Source: Mantamonas sphyraenae
Taxonomy: Eukaryota > CRuMs > Mantamonadidae
Length of the DNA: 64,000 nucleotides
Assembly: GCA_026936335.1 (NCBI GenBank)
Contig: JAPMXV010000070.1
Coordinates: 124,001-188,000, forward strand
Direction of reading: 5' to 3'
A program made the translations under genes and the position numbers. The stretch's first letter is position 1, and each line of letters begins with the position of its first letter. The notes under the pieces are model-generated. The model was not told the DNA's origin. It ran no database searches and worked only from the letters and a program-made list of their open reading frames with translations. Positions 52,101 through 64,000 of this stretch are shown here, piece by piece.

Positions 52101-55100
52101 CGTGTCGCCAAACACGCCCATCCTTGCCTGGCTGTTGTTGAAGCGCAGCCGGAAGGCGGTGGCGCGCACTTCCGCGTTCAAAAAGTCCAGACACAACGAG
52201 GCGTCCAGTTGGTCTGACGGCACAAAGAAGCACGGCTTCTGGGTGCCAAACGCAAGTGCGCTCACCTTGGTCACACGTGTGAGCAGGGGCACCCATGGCC
52301 CACCGGCCTCCACCGCATAGTCCACCAGATAGTAGTCTGGCTGGTTGCGACACGGCTGGAACCACGATGTCAGGAACTCGTTCACAAACGCCTGTTTCGG
52401 CAGCGTCAGCACAACCTGCTGCAGCACGTCGCTCGTGTTGGTCACCTGTTCCGGGAAACGCACGCCACAGTACAATCCCTGTGTCACTGCCGTCTTGGCA
52501 CAGCAGCGGTCGCCGTCAATCAGCCCCTGTTGCAGGTTCAGCGACGCAATGCCTGCCGTGGTGCCGTTCAGCGACGCGTTCACAGCCAGGTTGGGCAGGT
52601 ACACCTGACCCTTGGCTTCACGCTCGGGCACACCCACAGGCAGCTCCGTCGTCAGACGACACAGCGGCGAAAACGGTTCAATGTACTTGAACAGGGTGCC
52701 CGCGTCTGTCACCGACGCCACGTACTGCTGGCCATTGTTCGACACCTGCAGGGCCACGTCGCCCACCTCGCTTTCCGGCGACGTGCAAATCACCTTTGTG
52801 GACGACACCCACTGTGCCTTGGTCGTGGACACAATCGTCCCAAAGCGACAGTTCAGGTAGCCGTTGTTCACAAAGCCCGTGCCCACCACCTCCACCTCGG
52901 TGCGTCCGTACACGGGTCCGTTGTTCGGCGAAAACACACCCACTGTCTCTGGGGTGTAGTACGTCACCTGCAGGTTGGCCGCCGACACGTCGCCTCCTGC
53001 GTTGTTGCTCACCGTCACCCCAGCCTGTCCCGGGGTCCCGCGTGCGGGGCTCGTGCACACCACCTGTGTGCGACTCACGTACGCCACACTCAGGCACGAC
53101 ACGCCGCCCACCTTGACCTCCATCCCGGGCGTGTTGGTAAAGTTCACTCCCGTCAATGTCACCAGCGTGCTGCCTGTCGGTCCCAAATCCGGCACCACAC
53201 TCGTGTAGTTCGCCGGTCCCAGCGATGTCACGTCAAACGGCGACCCGCTGATCGGCACCCCTCCGCTTGTCACAGCCACGCTGATGGCCATCGCCTGCGT
53301 CACGTTGTATCCGTACGTGTACAACGCACCCGCCTTGGTCGGTCCCGATGTCGTCAGCGTCCCTGTCGCCGCCGTCACCGTCACGGCAAACGAATCCGTT
53401 TCTGCCGTGCGAAGGTTGCCAAACGCATCGCGTGCCTGCACCACAAAGAACGCACCCGTCTGCACACCAAAGCTGTTTGCTGTCGCCGTGCATGCGGGTG
53501 CATACAGGGGACCCGGTGTGATGCTGATGCTTCCCCCGCTGCCCAGGATTGCCTCGCGTGTGCCGTTGCCGTACACAAGCTGCACACGCACCGTGTACGT
53601 GCCACTCACCGTCAGGTTGAATCCCATCGTGTACACGCCCGTCTGTGCCGCGTTGCTCTGGGTCGCATTCACCTCCACCCCGGCCACGTTGTTGTTGCTC
53701 AGTGTCGTTGCAAACACGTCCCCGTACTCCGTGCGCACGTTGTTGAACTTGTCACGCGCACGCACCGTGAATGTGCCTGCCGTGCCTGCCTGGTACGTGC
53801 CCAGACCCTCCACAATGCTGTTGCCCGACGCAGGACCCGCCAGCAGCGTGCTGTTGTACGCGCCGTTGCTCAGCAACACCCCGCCCAGACGCACACGCAC
53901 CATAAACACACCCGCCTGGTTGGCTTCGTACGTCAGACGCATGCCCACACCGGGCAGACCCGACGCAGATGCCGTTACCACGCCGCCGTTCACGCCGTGT
54001 GTCAGCGTGGCACTCACGTCGTCGTTGTCCTGCGTGCGGTTGTTGCCAAAGCCGTCGCGCACAATGACATCGATGTACTGCGGGGTGCCCGCCTGTGCGG
54101 TGGCTGTGTTTGTGCGATCCACAAGGGTGGTGCCTGCATAGGCACCCGCAGGTTGCACGGGCACACTCAGAGGCGAATCGCTGCTGGGCAGACCTGCCAC
54201 ACGCAGTGTCAACAAACGCACGCCACTCTGTGTCAGGTTGGCCAGCACACGGTACTGTCCCTGTGCCATCGCTGTGATGCTGCTGCTGCCATCGTTGGTC
54301 ACCAACGACACATCCGCCTCCATCGTCACCTGCACCCCACCGGTGCCCGTCAGCCCGTTGCCAAACGCATCACGCACTTGCAACACAAGATCTGCAGGCA
54401 CCCCAGCCACCACACTCGTGCCTGGTCCAGACACCACACTGCTGCGTGGTCCGTGGGCCACACCAGGCACCACCTGCAACGTGTACGGCGACCCAGACAC
54501 GTGTGCGCCTCCAAAGAGCACCCCCACAGCGTACGTCTTGGCCTCTGTCAGGTTGTACGTCACCGCGTACCGTCCCTGGCCGTTGCTGCTCAGGGTTGCC
54601 GTGGCCAGGGACACCGCAAAGCCAGCCTCCCCCGTCAGTGTTTGGTTGTTGTTGTACACATCGCGTGCCTGCACTGCAAACGTGCCTCCTGCGCCAGCCA
54701 CACTCGTGGCCAGGGCAGATCCGCTGGCAAAGCTGTTGGCGGCCACAGTGGCACCGGGGTTGATCGTCACACTGTACGGACTGCCCAACAGTTGCACGGC
54801 TCCGTTGCCGGCCACACTCTCCACGTGCACCTGGTGGCTGCCGGACACGTACAACCGCGTCGTGATCACAGATCCACCCGTGTACGGTCCCCCTGCGTTG
54901 ACACTCACGTCGCTGTTGGGTGTCTGTCCACCCGTGTGCACCACACGCACACGCATCAGCGACGGTGTGCTTGCACTCGTCCGGTTGTTGTCAAACGCAT
55001 CCCGTTCCTGCGCATACAACGTGCTCAGTGCACCTGCGGTCAACACACCGCCCACCGGCGCCTGCAGCACAATCGATCGTCGCAGATCCGTCTCTGACGG

Positions 55101-58100
55101 CACCACCGCAACCGTGTACGTCTGTCCCGACGCAAGCTGGTTGCCAGGCTGCAGACTCACCGTCAGTGTGTACGATCCACTCACCGTGGCGTTGTACCGT
55201 GCCGTGTACACTCCCTGTCCCGGGGTGCCTGGTGTCACACTGCCTGTCACCGTCGACACCGCTCCCGACACACTCGACGTGTGGCTCAGACTCACACTGT
55301 ATGTGTCTGTCTCCACCGTGCGTTCGTTGCCAAACGCATCCCGGCTGGCAATGGCAAACACAGCCTCGGCATGCGCTGCACTCGTCGCCAATCCGGCCAC
55401 AAGGGTCATCGGCGCATGCGTCGCCGCAGGCGTCGTCTGCACCACCGTTTGCACGCCGCTGCTGGTGCCGTCGATGTGGACGGTCAGCGTGTAGGACCGT
55501 GCAAGGGTTACGTTGAAGGCCAGGTTGTACAGACCGTTGCTTGCCGGGGTCACACTCACGCCGGGGTTCAACACGGGACTGGTCACCACCGTCACCGCAT
55601 GAGCCACCGTCGCCAGGTTGTTCTCGTGCACGTCACGCAGCTGCACCTGGGCCACACGCGACGTGCCTGCAATGCCACTGGCCAACCCGGCGCCACTCAG
55701 CACCGTCTTGGCGGGTGACACCACACCGGGCACCACATTCAACGTAAACGGGGAGCTGGGCACGTGGACCCCTCCTGCAAACACACGCAACGCATACGCC
55801 CCCGACACCGTCGCCGTGTACCTCAGTGTGTACACGCCGTTGCCCACACCCGTGGGTGTCACCGTCGGCGTCTGTCCACCGTGCACGTTGTGCTGCAGAC
55901 TGCCCGTGATGGCGTCGGCTGTGCCCGGCCGCGAGTTGTTGCTTGCGTCACGTGCATACACCGTAAAGGCACCCTCGGTGCCAGCCACCGCAGCGTACAG
56001 AGAGGCACCCTCTGCCTGCGACTTGCTCGCATCCAAGGGTCCTGCGGCCACAGTCAGGGTCTTTGGGAATCCCTGCACATTCTGTCCTGCAATGGTCAGT
56101 GCAAACGTGTAGTCACCCGACACCGTGGCTGTGTATGCCACCTGGTACGCCCCATTGCCCTGCGGCGTCGTCACAGGCGTCACCGCAGCTCCTCCTCCAC
56201 CCACACTCGTGTGTGTCAGAGTGCCCACCACTCCGTCGCCTGTCCCTCCACGCGGATTCCCATACTGATCCCGAGACTGCACCGTCAACGACGTGCCCAC
56301 TGCACTCGTGGCTCCCGTCGCTCCGGCTCCCGACACGGTGCTCGATGCACCGTTCACCCCGGCGGCGACCACCTGCACGCTCACACTCGTGCTCACATCC
56401 GCCAACACCTGCTGTGTGTCCTTCAACGCAAACGTGTACGTCTGTGCACCCTCTGCACGCATGCTGCTCACCACAGACCCTGCGTACGGCACGCGCACGT
56501 CACTGATGCTCGGTGCACTCGTCATGCTCCCCGACGTCGCCGTCAGTGTGTACCGTGTGGCCAATGCTGCCGTCTCGCTGCGCACGTGGTAGCTGTACCC
56601 TGCGTTGCTGCTCTGCTTCCACGTCAGATGACGTCCGTTGCCACTGTGGTCGTACAGTGTGTCTCCTTGACACTCGTGCATGGGCAGGTACAGCCACAAC
56701 TCGGGCTCAAAGCCCATCGGTGCCCGTCCTGCTGCCAGACGCCCCACTGCCGTCGCATCCATGGCCGTCGACCACACACTCAGATCCGTCACCATGCCCT
56801 TCCACAATTGGTGCGCTTGGATGCCTCCGTCCAAGCTGTCCTGGTCTGCGCCCACGGCAAACGACCCTGGCGATCGCACCTCGCCCAGGCCCGTGGCCGA
56901 CTTCACCGATGCGCCGTTCACGTACATGATGCCACTTCCGCCGTTGCCAATGTCCAACACCAGGGCCACGTGGCTCCACGTGTCCTCTGTCAACGGCGTG
57001 ATGCCACCCTGCACCGAGCCACGCACGCGGAACTGCATCTCCGACGCAGACACCTGCCGGATCACAAGCTCGTTGTCCAGGTTCGGCGACGCGTAGTACT
57101 GCACCAGATTCGGCGAGGTGTTGCCACCCGACGCACGGAACGCCCACAGACTCAGGGTCAACGTCGTGGCAGGCAGATCCATGTTGGGGTTGCGTGCATA
57201 GTCTCCCGTGTTGGTATTCTCAAACTGGGCCGCACACTGCTCCGAACGCATAAAGTCACCCGCTCCCACGCCGCTCAGCACCGACATGTGCTGGGTGCCC
57301 TTGTAGTCGTATGCCGTGCTGCCACGACACTCGTCAAACGTGTACAGGGCCACAAGCAGTGGGTCGTCCTGCGAGGGCAGATTGTACATCGTGTGACGCC
57401 TCACCTCGTCTGCTGAGCTGAAGAATGTGTTCCACAGTTGCACGTTGTCCTCTGCGTGACGTGCCGTCTGGTCGGCCGATCCACACCCACCCAGGCAGTT
57501 TTGGTTCTGGCCCAACATCAGCGATCCCGTGGCTCCCATGTTGGCCCCTGCCGCCACTGTGGCTGTGTGTCGCAGCACCCCATCCACGTACAACTCCGTG
57601 CGTCCGTCGCTGCGACGCCACTGCATCAGCATGTGGTGCCATGTGTCGTCGTTCACGTTGACCCCGTGCGTAATGCTGCCCGTGCATCCGGACGCAAAAC
57701 ACACCGTGGGATTGTTGGGATTCACAGACGACACCCTGAACGTGCCCGGTTGGTCCGCACGATAGTTCAGTCCAAACGCCTCCAAGGGCTTGGTGCCCTT
57801 GGTGCGCAGCCACAGCGCAGACACCACGTTGGCGGTGGGGAACCCGTTGAATGGATTCACCACCAATCGTTCATCGATGGCATTGCCAGGCATCTCCAAC
57901 ACGCACCGACGCGCCGCACGCTGTGTGGCATTGTTCAAGAAGCGATCCTGCGGTTGCAACACGCCACCCGATGCAAGTTGCACTCCGGCCGTCAGTTGCA
58001 ACCCCGTACGGAAGGCACCCAGCACCTGCGACTCTCCGGGACTCGCTGCACCCGGCGTGATGCTCAACCACAACGCAGGGTTGGTCGCCGTCACCGCCGT

Positions 58101-61100
58101 CCCCGACAGCTTCACCACAAGGGCATACTCGCCCACAGTTGTGGCGTTGTACGTGCCCACATACGTCCCTGTGGTGGCTGTGGTGCTCACAGCCACAGGC
58201 ACTGCGGCGCCTCCGTCCCTGCTGGTCAGTTCCACCGTGTACGAGTCGGTGTTGCTCGTGCGTGTGTTGCCATACTCGTCTCGCGAGGCAATGTACACGT
58301 AACCCGTCTGTCCGGCTTCGTTGTGTCGCGTGTGGGGTCCACTCACCACCGCAGTGGCAATGGATGCCGTCGACTTGGCCGTCACCGTGTGTGTGCGTGC
58401 CCCATTGACAATCGTCGTGCCACCAAACTGCACCGTCAACGTGTAGTCTCCCGCCAGGGTGGCTGTGTACGTCAGCGTGTACGTGCCTGGGTTGGCATGG
58501 TTGGACACCGCCAACCCTGCGTTGTCTCCACCCTTCACCATCGTGTATGTAAACGTGTCCCCGTGTCCCGTCTGCGTGTTTTCGTACGTGTCCTTGGCCA
58601 CAATGGTGTATGTGCCCGTGCCTGCCACACTCGACGCAGTGCCCACCAGTTCGCTCTTGCTGGCCACCGTCGCCGCAGGCAGGATCGTCACCGTGAACGG
58701 CGAGTTCAATGCATGCGCGTTGCCCGCCTGGATGCTCACCACAGACAGACTGTAGGTGCCAGACACCGTCGGCGAGCTGCTGATGCGATACACGTTGCCA
58801 TTCACGGCACCGTCCACTTCAAATGTCGCCAGCGCCGTGCTGGTCGAGTCCCAGATCGCCTTGAAGCGTTTGTTGAACTGCGGCGTGGCGTCGTTGTCGT
58901 AGTTGTCCTTGGGCGTCACGTCGATGGTGTTGCCCGTTCCTGCCACGTCGTTGTTGTAGTCGCCGCTCACCACACACTTGGTGTTGACCTGCGCCGCAGG
59001 GCTGACTGTGAATTGCTGCGGCTGCGCTGTGATGTCCGCCCCGTTCATCTTGATCACCACGTTGTACACGCCTGTCTTTGTCAAGAGGTAGGTGGCCACA
59101 TACGTACCGGCTCCCTGGGCAGACGACGTGGGCTGGAACGGAGCAAGTGCTCCGTTTGTCGAGTGTGTCACCACCGTCGTCACAGAGTCACTCGTTGTGT
59201 CCCGCAGGTTGCCATACTGGTCTCGTGCGTACACCGTCACCGCACGATCGTCTCCAGCCACGTAAGCGGCGTTCCATCCGGCTGCCATGGTCGACTGTGT
59301 GGCCACCGTCGGTCCGGGTGTCAGCTGAAAGTTGTTCACCGTTGTCAGCAGCGTCGCTCCCATCGTCACCAGGTTCACAATGTTGAATTCCACCGTGTAC
59401 GTGCCACTCTTGGTCATGGTGCGTGAGCACGCATAGGTCGAACCCGTCGCCAAGGTTGCATCCACCGTGGCCGTCGCCTCTCCGTTGCCCGAGAACGTGC
59501 ATGTGAACTTTTGTTGGCATGTGATGGTGTGGTCCACGTTGCTGCGCTTCGAGTGCACCTGCACCGCAATGGCTCCCACCACTTGCGACGCCGTCGTCAC
59601 TGTCGACGTGCTCAGGTCCTCGCTCACCGTGTAGGTGGGTGTCTGCTGCACCCACGTCGTGCCTGCGTCTTGCGAGTAGCACAGCTTCAGCGACGTCGGC
59701 GACATCGAACTCGTGTCCACATTCATTGTGGTCGACGTCAGTGTCGTCACCAGCTGTCGTGCTGCCGTCGTACACGTCGCCGTCGACGCCACAAACCCAA
59801 TCTGGAAGCGTGCCGCGCCGCTGGTGTCCGTCTGGGCCCCTGTAAACGTCACCGCCGTCACCTGACACGCACCGGATGTCGGACTGATGGCTGTGATTGC
59901 CCCGTACGTGGTGTCTCCCGTGGTGATGTAGTGCTGCTCGTTCAGGTTGGTGCCCACCGCCGGAAGAGTGCCAGTGCTCCAATGGTGTTCAGGTCGTTCG
60001 AGTTGCTGCTCCAATCGGTCACTGCCGCCGTTTGGTCGCCATTCGCAAGTCCGTTGGTGTCCCAGAAGCCCACCACGTTTGTGTTGAACGCATCCGTCCT
60101 CTTGAGACGCACGTACATCGCCTGTTCCGCCGACAGTGCAATCTTCCACAGGCGCATCATAAACACATACCACCGATACCCATCCTTGTCCGGCACACCT
60201 GTGTTGTCACCGTACAGGCCGATGGACACATACGTCCCCGTGGTTGGCAGGACATCGCACGTCGTAGCCGCCAGCGGTGTCTGCAGCTCGCCGTTCATGT
60301 ACAGCTTGGCGGTTGTGCCATCATAGGTGCCAACCGCATGCACAAATGAGTCGTCGGGACACATGTCTGTGGACACAATGCAGTCGTCCGTCCCTGTCCC
60401 GTAACGGAAGATGAGCTGTGCGTTTTGGCTGCTGGATGGCGTGTACGAACCCAATCCCAGCACCTTTGATCCCGAATTCACCGATGCAAACCATCGCTGT
60501 CCTGCTCCTTGGCTGTCGTCGTACGCTCGGCTGCGAAACGCGATCTCAATCGATGCCGTGGACGACCCGGTAAACATGTCCGTGGGTGAGGTCTTCAAGA
60601 AGTACTGCGTCTTGTCCTTGGGGTTACCATTCCTGTCGTACGACGACATGTCCCACGCAGCCGCAGTGGCAACGTTTCCCAGCGTCTTGTCTGTGGGCAA
60701 CCCCGCAGTGACCCAGGTTGGATCGGCACCATTGGTCACAATGTTCGACCCCTCTCCTGCCGTGACGGCACATGGCAAAGAAGTCACTCCGTTGCAGGCA
60801 TACAGGGAACTGCCCTGTGTCTCGACGTAGTCAGTCCACAACGACGTGTACACGTGCATCGCCGGCGCATCGTGCCTCTGCCCAAACCGCAGAAGATACA
60901 ACTGCCCGTTGTATGCCTGGTTGTTGTCGTAGTTGTTGCCCAGGTAGATGTCACGTGCATAGTCCTTCACAAAGTTCATGCGAAGGTAGTTGCTGTTGGT
61001 CTGCGTCGCCGTTTTGCCTGTTCCACGCACCACACCGTCCACATGCAACTCGCATCCGAACCGATCGCTGTCACGTTGCGACACCTGTGTGCACATTGCC

Positions 61101-61617
61101 ATGTGATTAATCCCCAATCGCGCCGTGTCGACGTGTCGACGTGTGTGAGCAACTTCAGGCAAACCCGCACCGCAAAGCGTTTTCAACAACGAAAACGACC
61201 AAACGCAAACCCACGCAAACACGTACCACAAAGTGCCAGTTGCCGTCGTTGTATGTGACTGTGCTCGAGGCTGTGCACTCAAACACCTCTGAACTACCCT
61301 TGTGGTGTTGGTTGTACAGATACGTCGTCGGTTTGCCCCCGGTCATGCTAATCCGCCAGTGGGTTTCTGAATTTGCCTTGACCGATTTGTCGCTGATGCT
61401 TGCTTGCGCAGTGAACTGTGTCATCATATGTCAGCTGGGTTGTCCCATGGGATGCAATGGAGGAGGTAGAGGAGCCTCTCCTCCACCCTCCTCCCCTCTC
61501 TCTGCGTTTTCACTCTCCACACCTACCTGCCGATAGTGCAACAATGTCGCGTCCGTCGTGCTTGTGTCCTGCGACGTCTTGAACCACAGCGAGATGAAGG
61601 CTGCCCTGCGGCTGACC
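43101..61617 (-). CDS. giant multidomain cell-surface receptor/channel-like protein, 5' end unresolved
   Basis: About 6,090 residues visible. Exons: 61617-61527 (its 5' side uncertain), 61415-61227, and 61084 to the stop at 43101; introns 111 bp (CTGAC before CACAG) and 142 bp. From the N terminus: two LamG-like modules; about four filamin-type Ig repeats (VYARDQYGNLRD); two more LamG modules (DTWHHMLMQW, DTWSHVALVLD); about ten more filamin-type repeats; two TIG/IPT domains (PTGSTLVTLTGVNF, VFSPNNGPVYGRTEV); a discoidin-like segment; about 18 unassigned repeats of about 105 residues; a Cys-rich region (CQCLEGFF, CPPVTYQDKAGQVECTACP); about nine hydrophobic helices; and a 450-residue helical tail. 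A frame change near 59950-59985 splits the second LamG region. Plasma-membrane adhesion or mechanosensing is inferred. The signal peptide was not found. Confidence 0.85.
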
Positions 61618-61639
61618 CTGTGTGGAGTTGGACCATGCA

Positions 61640-62289
61640 AGGTGCAACCAAACGCAAGCGTGCGCCAGTGTCGGGGGTGTCAACGAGCTGCACGGCCAAA
61701 GAGACGGCGACGGAGGAAATCAAAGGGCCGAAGGGCCAAAAAAAAGGGCGTTTGGAAGCTTGTCGGGACAACCTCGCAACGGGGCCAGATGGACCCTGAC
61801 AACATGCATGGACATCCACAATGGAAGGTGGTGGGGACATGGAAGAAATCTGGAAACCCACTCGAATGCATCACTGCTGGCAGGCATGGCAATCAAGGCC
61901 TTTTGCGCGCCGTTGAAGCTCATAGCAGCTGGTGTAGCTGCCACATCCTGGGCCATCACTTTGAGGCACACACAATGGGGCAAAGGTGGAGACAGGCCAC
62001 ACGGGGGGGGGGGGGGGTCAGTGCTTGTGGCAAACGCAACGCGGGGTGGACAACGAGGGGAGGGGGAAGAAGAGGACGCAGGCGCATTCCTTGGGAGCAC
62101 GTCAACCCATTCACTTACTGTGCACCATGATGGCTACAATCAAACAAGACAGAGTCAAAGGTGACGTGTAGACGAATCCTAGTCTTCCCGTCATGGCTCT
62201 GGTGTGACTGTGTGTGTGTGTGTTTGTGCTGAATGTTTGGAAAAGTTGCAAGGTTTGCTTTGCGCTGGCGGGAGCATTGACTTGAAAGC
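61640..62289. other. region between giant gene and SGT1; probable 5' exons/leader of the giant gene
   Basis: No convincing complete frame. It should contain the start, signal peptide and promoter of the minus-strand giant gene. One minus-strand hydrophobic stretch (ISSVAVSLAVQLVD, near 61700-61740) could be part of a signal peptide, but its frame could not be joined. A homopolymer of about 13 G lies near 62002-62016 and a GT run near 62208-62222. Confidence 0.4.
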
Positions 62290-63668
62290 ATGGAGCATTA
62301 TAACAGTGGCATCCACCAGCTGCTGGACGGAGAGCTCAAGGAAGCACTGGAGAGTTTCAACCAGGCCATTGCTGAAGACGACAGCAATCCAAACTTTTAC
62401 GTCAAGCGAGCACAGACGCATTGTTGTCTGCGCCAGTTCATGGGTGCGTCTCTCCTTCTCGTCCCCTGTGTGCCCCTGTGTGGTGGTCTGTATGCTGACA
62501 CCCCCACTCCCCCCCCACATTCCTTCCCACAGAGGCAGTGGATGATACCAACAAGGCCATTGAGCTGAACCCAAGCGAGCACATGGCGTATCTGCGCAAA
62601 GGGTGAGTTTCCGCCCAGCCCGAAAAACCACCTTTGCTCTTGCTTCCTTCCCCACACACACACCGTGTCCTGTCGACACGCCCACGCTGACACCCACGCC
62701 CATGGTCCACTGCCCACAGCCAAGCTTTGTTTGAAACGGGCGAGTACGAGGCCGCGCAGGAGGCGTTGAAGCAGGGCAAGGCTCTGTCCGATTCTGACCA
62801 GTTCGACACTTGGCTGCGCAAATGCGAGGCTGAGCTGGAGGAGGAGGAGGAGGAGGGCGATGGTAGTGACGATGCCACCCCTTCCACCACCGCCACCACC
62901 ACCACCACTTCCACTGCATCCTCTGACGAAGCAGACAACAACAGCAGCAGCACAACGAGCACAACAAGCACGACGTCGGCGGAAGCGGAAACCAGCCAGG
63001 CGGAAGACTCGGAACCCATTGTGGCACCACCGCCCAAGTACAGGGAGGATTGGTACCAAACCAACACTCAGGTGTTCCTGACCCTGTTTGTGCGCAACCT
63101 GAACCAGGACAGTGTGCAGGTGGATGTGACGCCCTCGCAGGTGACCCTGAAGTTTGCCCTCAATTCGGGCGAAGACTTTGAACACACGTTTGGCCCTCTG
63201 TATGAACCCATCGATGCCAAGGATTACCAAGTGACCACTCGCACACGCAAGATTGAGGTGGCTGTCACCAAGAAGGCTGCCAATGTGCAGTGGACAACCC
63301 TCTTGGAGACGGGCATCACCGACGAGGAGCGCAAATCGGTGAGCAAGGTCCAGTTTGCAGACACCAGCAACGTACGCAAGGACTTGTACCCATCTTCCAA
63401 GGGCGATAAGAACTGGGATGAAATCGAAAAGATGGTGGTCACCAAGGAGGACGAAGACGAGGCGGACGGAAAGGACGGCCTCACCAAGCTCCTCCAGCAG
63501 ATCTACGGCAATGCCAGCGAAGAAACACGCCGTGCCATGAACAAGTCCTTTGTTGAGTCCAACGGCACCGTCCTCAGCACAAACTGGCAAGATGTCGGCT
63601 CCCGCTACGTGGAAGGCTCCCCGCCCGACGGCATGGAGATGCACGACTGGAAGGAGGCTCACAAGTGA
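62290..63668 (+). CDS. SUGT1: SGT1 co-chaperone (TPR-CS-SGS)
   Basis: Exons 62290-62443, 62533-62602 and 62720-63668; introns 89 and 117 bp, each with GCTGAC about 37-39 nt before the acceptor; 390 residues. TPR region at about 1-110 (YNSGIHQLLDGELKEALES, KAIELNPSEHMAYLRKG, FETGEYEAAQEAL). A Glu and Ser/Thr linker follows, then the CS domain at about 178-275 (DWYQTNTQVFLTLFVRNL, RTRKIEVAVTKKAANVQW). The SGS domain occupies about 300-390 (YPSSKGDKNWDEIEKM, GNASEETRRAMNKSFVESNG, DGMEMHDWK). SGT1 is an Hsp90 co-chaperone for SCF ligases, kinetochore assembly and, in plants and animals, NLR-type leucine-rich immune receptors. The introns interrupt only the TPR part. Confidence 0.96.
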
Positions 63669-63781
63669 GACCCGTGTGGGTGACACAACGCACACAGGAC
63701 CAGCTCAAAAAGCACAACTTCCACCCCCACAACAAACACAGACGCTTCTCCCCAAACAACCCCCAAATCCCCTCCCGCTTC

Positions 63782-64000
63782 ATGGAGTCTGTCTTGCACG
63801 ACGTCATCCGAGAGCAGAGGGAGCAAATGGTGGCCTACAAGGTGTGTGTGCGGCGATTCCGCGTGGGTGGGTGTTTGCTCGAATGTGCTCGGCTGACATC
63901 AGGAACACAGCGCGAGGTGGAGCAACTGCGTCGGCGTGCACAAGAGGCTCAGTGGGCGCTGGAGGAAAAGGAGAAGCAGGCAACGGCATGTGTGCGTATG
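63782..64000 (+). CDS. coiled-coil protein, 3' end outside the window
   Basis: Exon 1 63782-63841 encodes MESVLHDVIREQREQMVAYK, 20 codons, phase 0. A 69-bp intron (GTGTGT donor, CGGCTGAC, AACACAG acceptor) leads to exon 2 from 63911 (REVEQLRRRAQEAQWALEEK...). The heptad-like, charged sequence is coiled coil. An upstream frame from SGT1's 3' side is also open, so an earlier start is possible. Too short to name. Confidence 0.55.
   Translation, partial: MESVLHDVIREQREQMVAYKVCVRRFRVGGCLLECARLTSGTQREVEQLRRRAQEAQWALEEKEKQATACVRM

Noticed and set aside
47703-55097. Plus-strand open frames of 855 and 1,310 codons
   Set aside because: They are antisense to the giant gene, Arg/His/Cys-rich from GC-rich codons, and show no domain; the minus strand has clear filamin, TIG and repeat domains.

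Overview
The window is nuclear DNA from a unicellular eukaryote with a compact, GC-rich genome. Genes carry short spliceosomal introns (about 48-140 bp, one about 326 bp) with GTRNGT-type donors, YAG acceptors and very often a CTGAC branch-like motif shortly before the acceptor. Neighbouring genes sit tens of bases apart. Recognisable housekeeping orthologues are ARL2, a class-I DnaJ, a Prp40-like WW/FF protein, nicolin-1 and SGT1. Together with a filamin/LamG/TIG receptor-channel this suggests a free-living heterotrophic flagellate or amoeboflagellate (apusozoan- or choanoflagellate-like). That lineage guess is inference; nothing in the window fixes it.

1-6.99 kb: a partial minus-strand PIN/FEN-like nuclease gene lies head-to-head with ARL2 (47 bp between start codons), followed by two tandem-repeat fields (about 170 bp x 9 and 139 bp x 5). 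6.99-22.2 kb: four ankyrin (ANK) genes flank a housekeeping block of DnaJ, two small membrane proteins, Prp40 and NICN1. Convergent stop codons are 12-29 bp apart and in one case overlap by 14 bp.

22.2-43.0 kb: a cassette present four times. A minus-strand gene for a Ser/Thr/Asp-rich, domain-only protein is divergent from a plus-strand, two-exon ANK gene, and a 17-bp palindrome lies in the shared promoter. Each ANK gene is followed on the minus strand by a remnant of the giant gene, or in the last copy by the intact giant gene. Two cassettes also carry a duplicated gene with unusual C-x-C zinc-finger-like motifs whose own promoter holds two more palindromes. One partner copy is broken by a 41-bp deletion, and one ANK gene is a chimera ending in a fascin-like beta-trefoil. 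The ANK arrays are nearly identical from repeat to repeat (37 units in one gene), the signature of concerted evolution seen in recognition proteins.

43.1-61.6 kb: one giant minus-strand gene (about 6,100 residues visible) encodes LamG, filamin-type, TIG and about 18 copies of an unassigned repeat, then a cysteine-rich region, about nine membrane segments and a cytosolic tail. 62.3-64 kb: SGT1 and the start of a coiled-coil gene.

The best candidate for an undescribed system is the amplified divergent pair: a domain-only protein plus an ANK receptor sharing a related N-terminal fold, a shared palindromic operator, and a linked zinc-finger-like gene carrying the same operator. Four apparent frameshifts (10.37, 12.6, 15.0 and 59.96 kb) may be sequence errors and should be checked before any gene is called dead.
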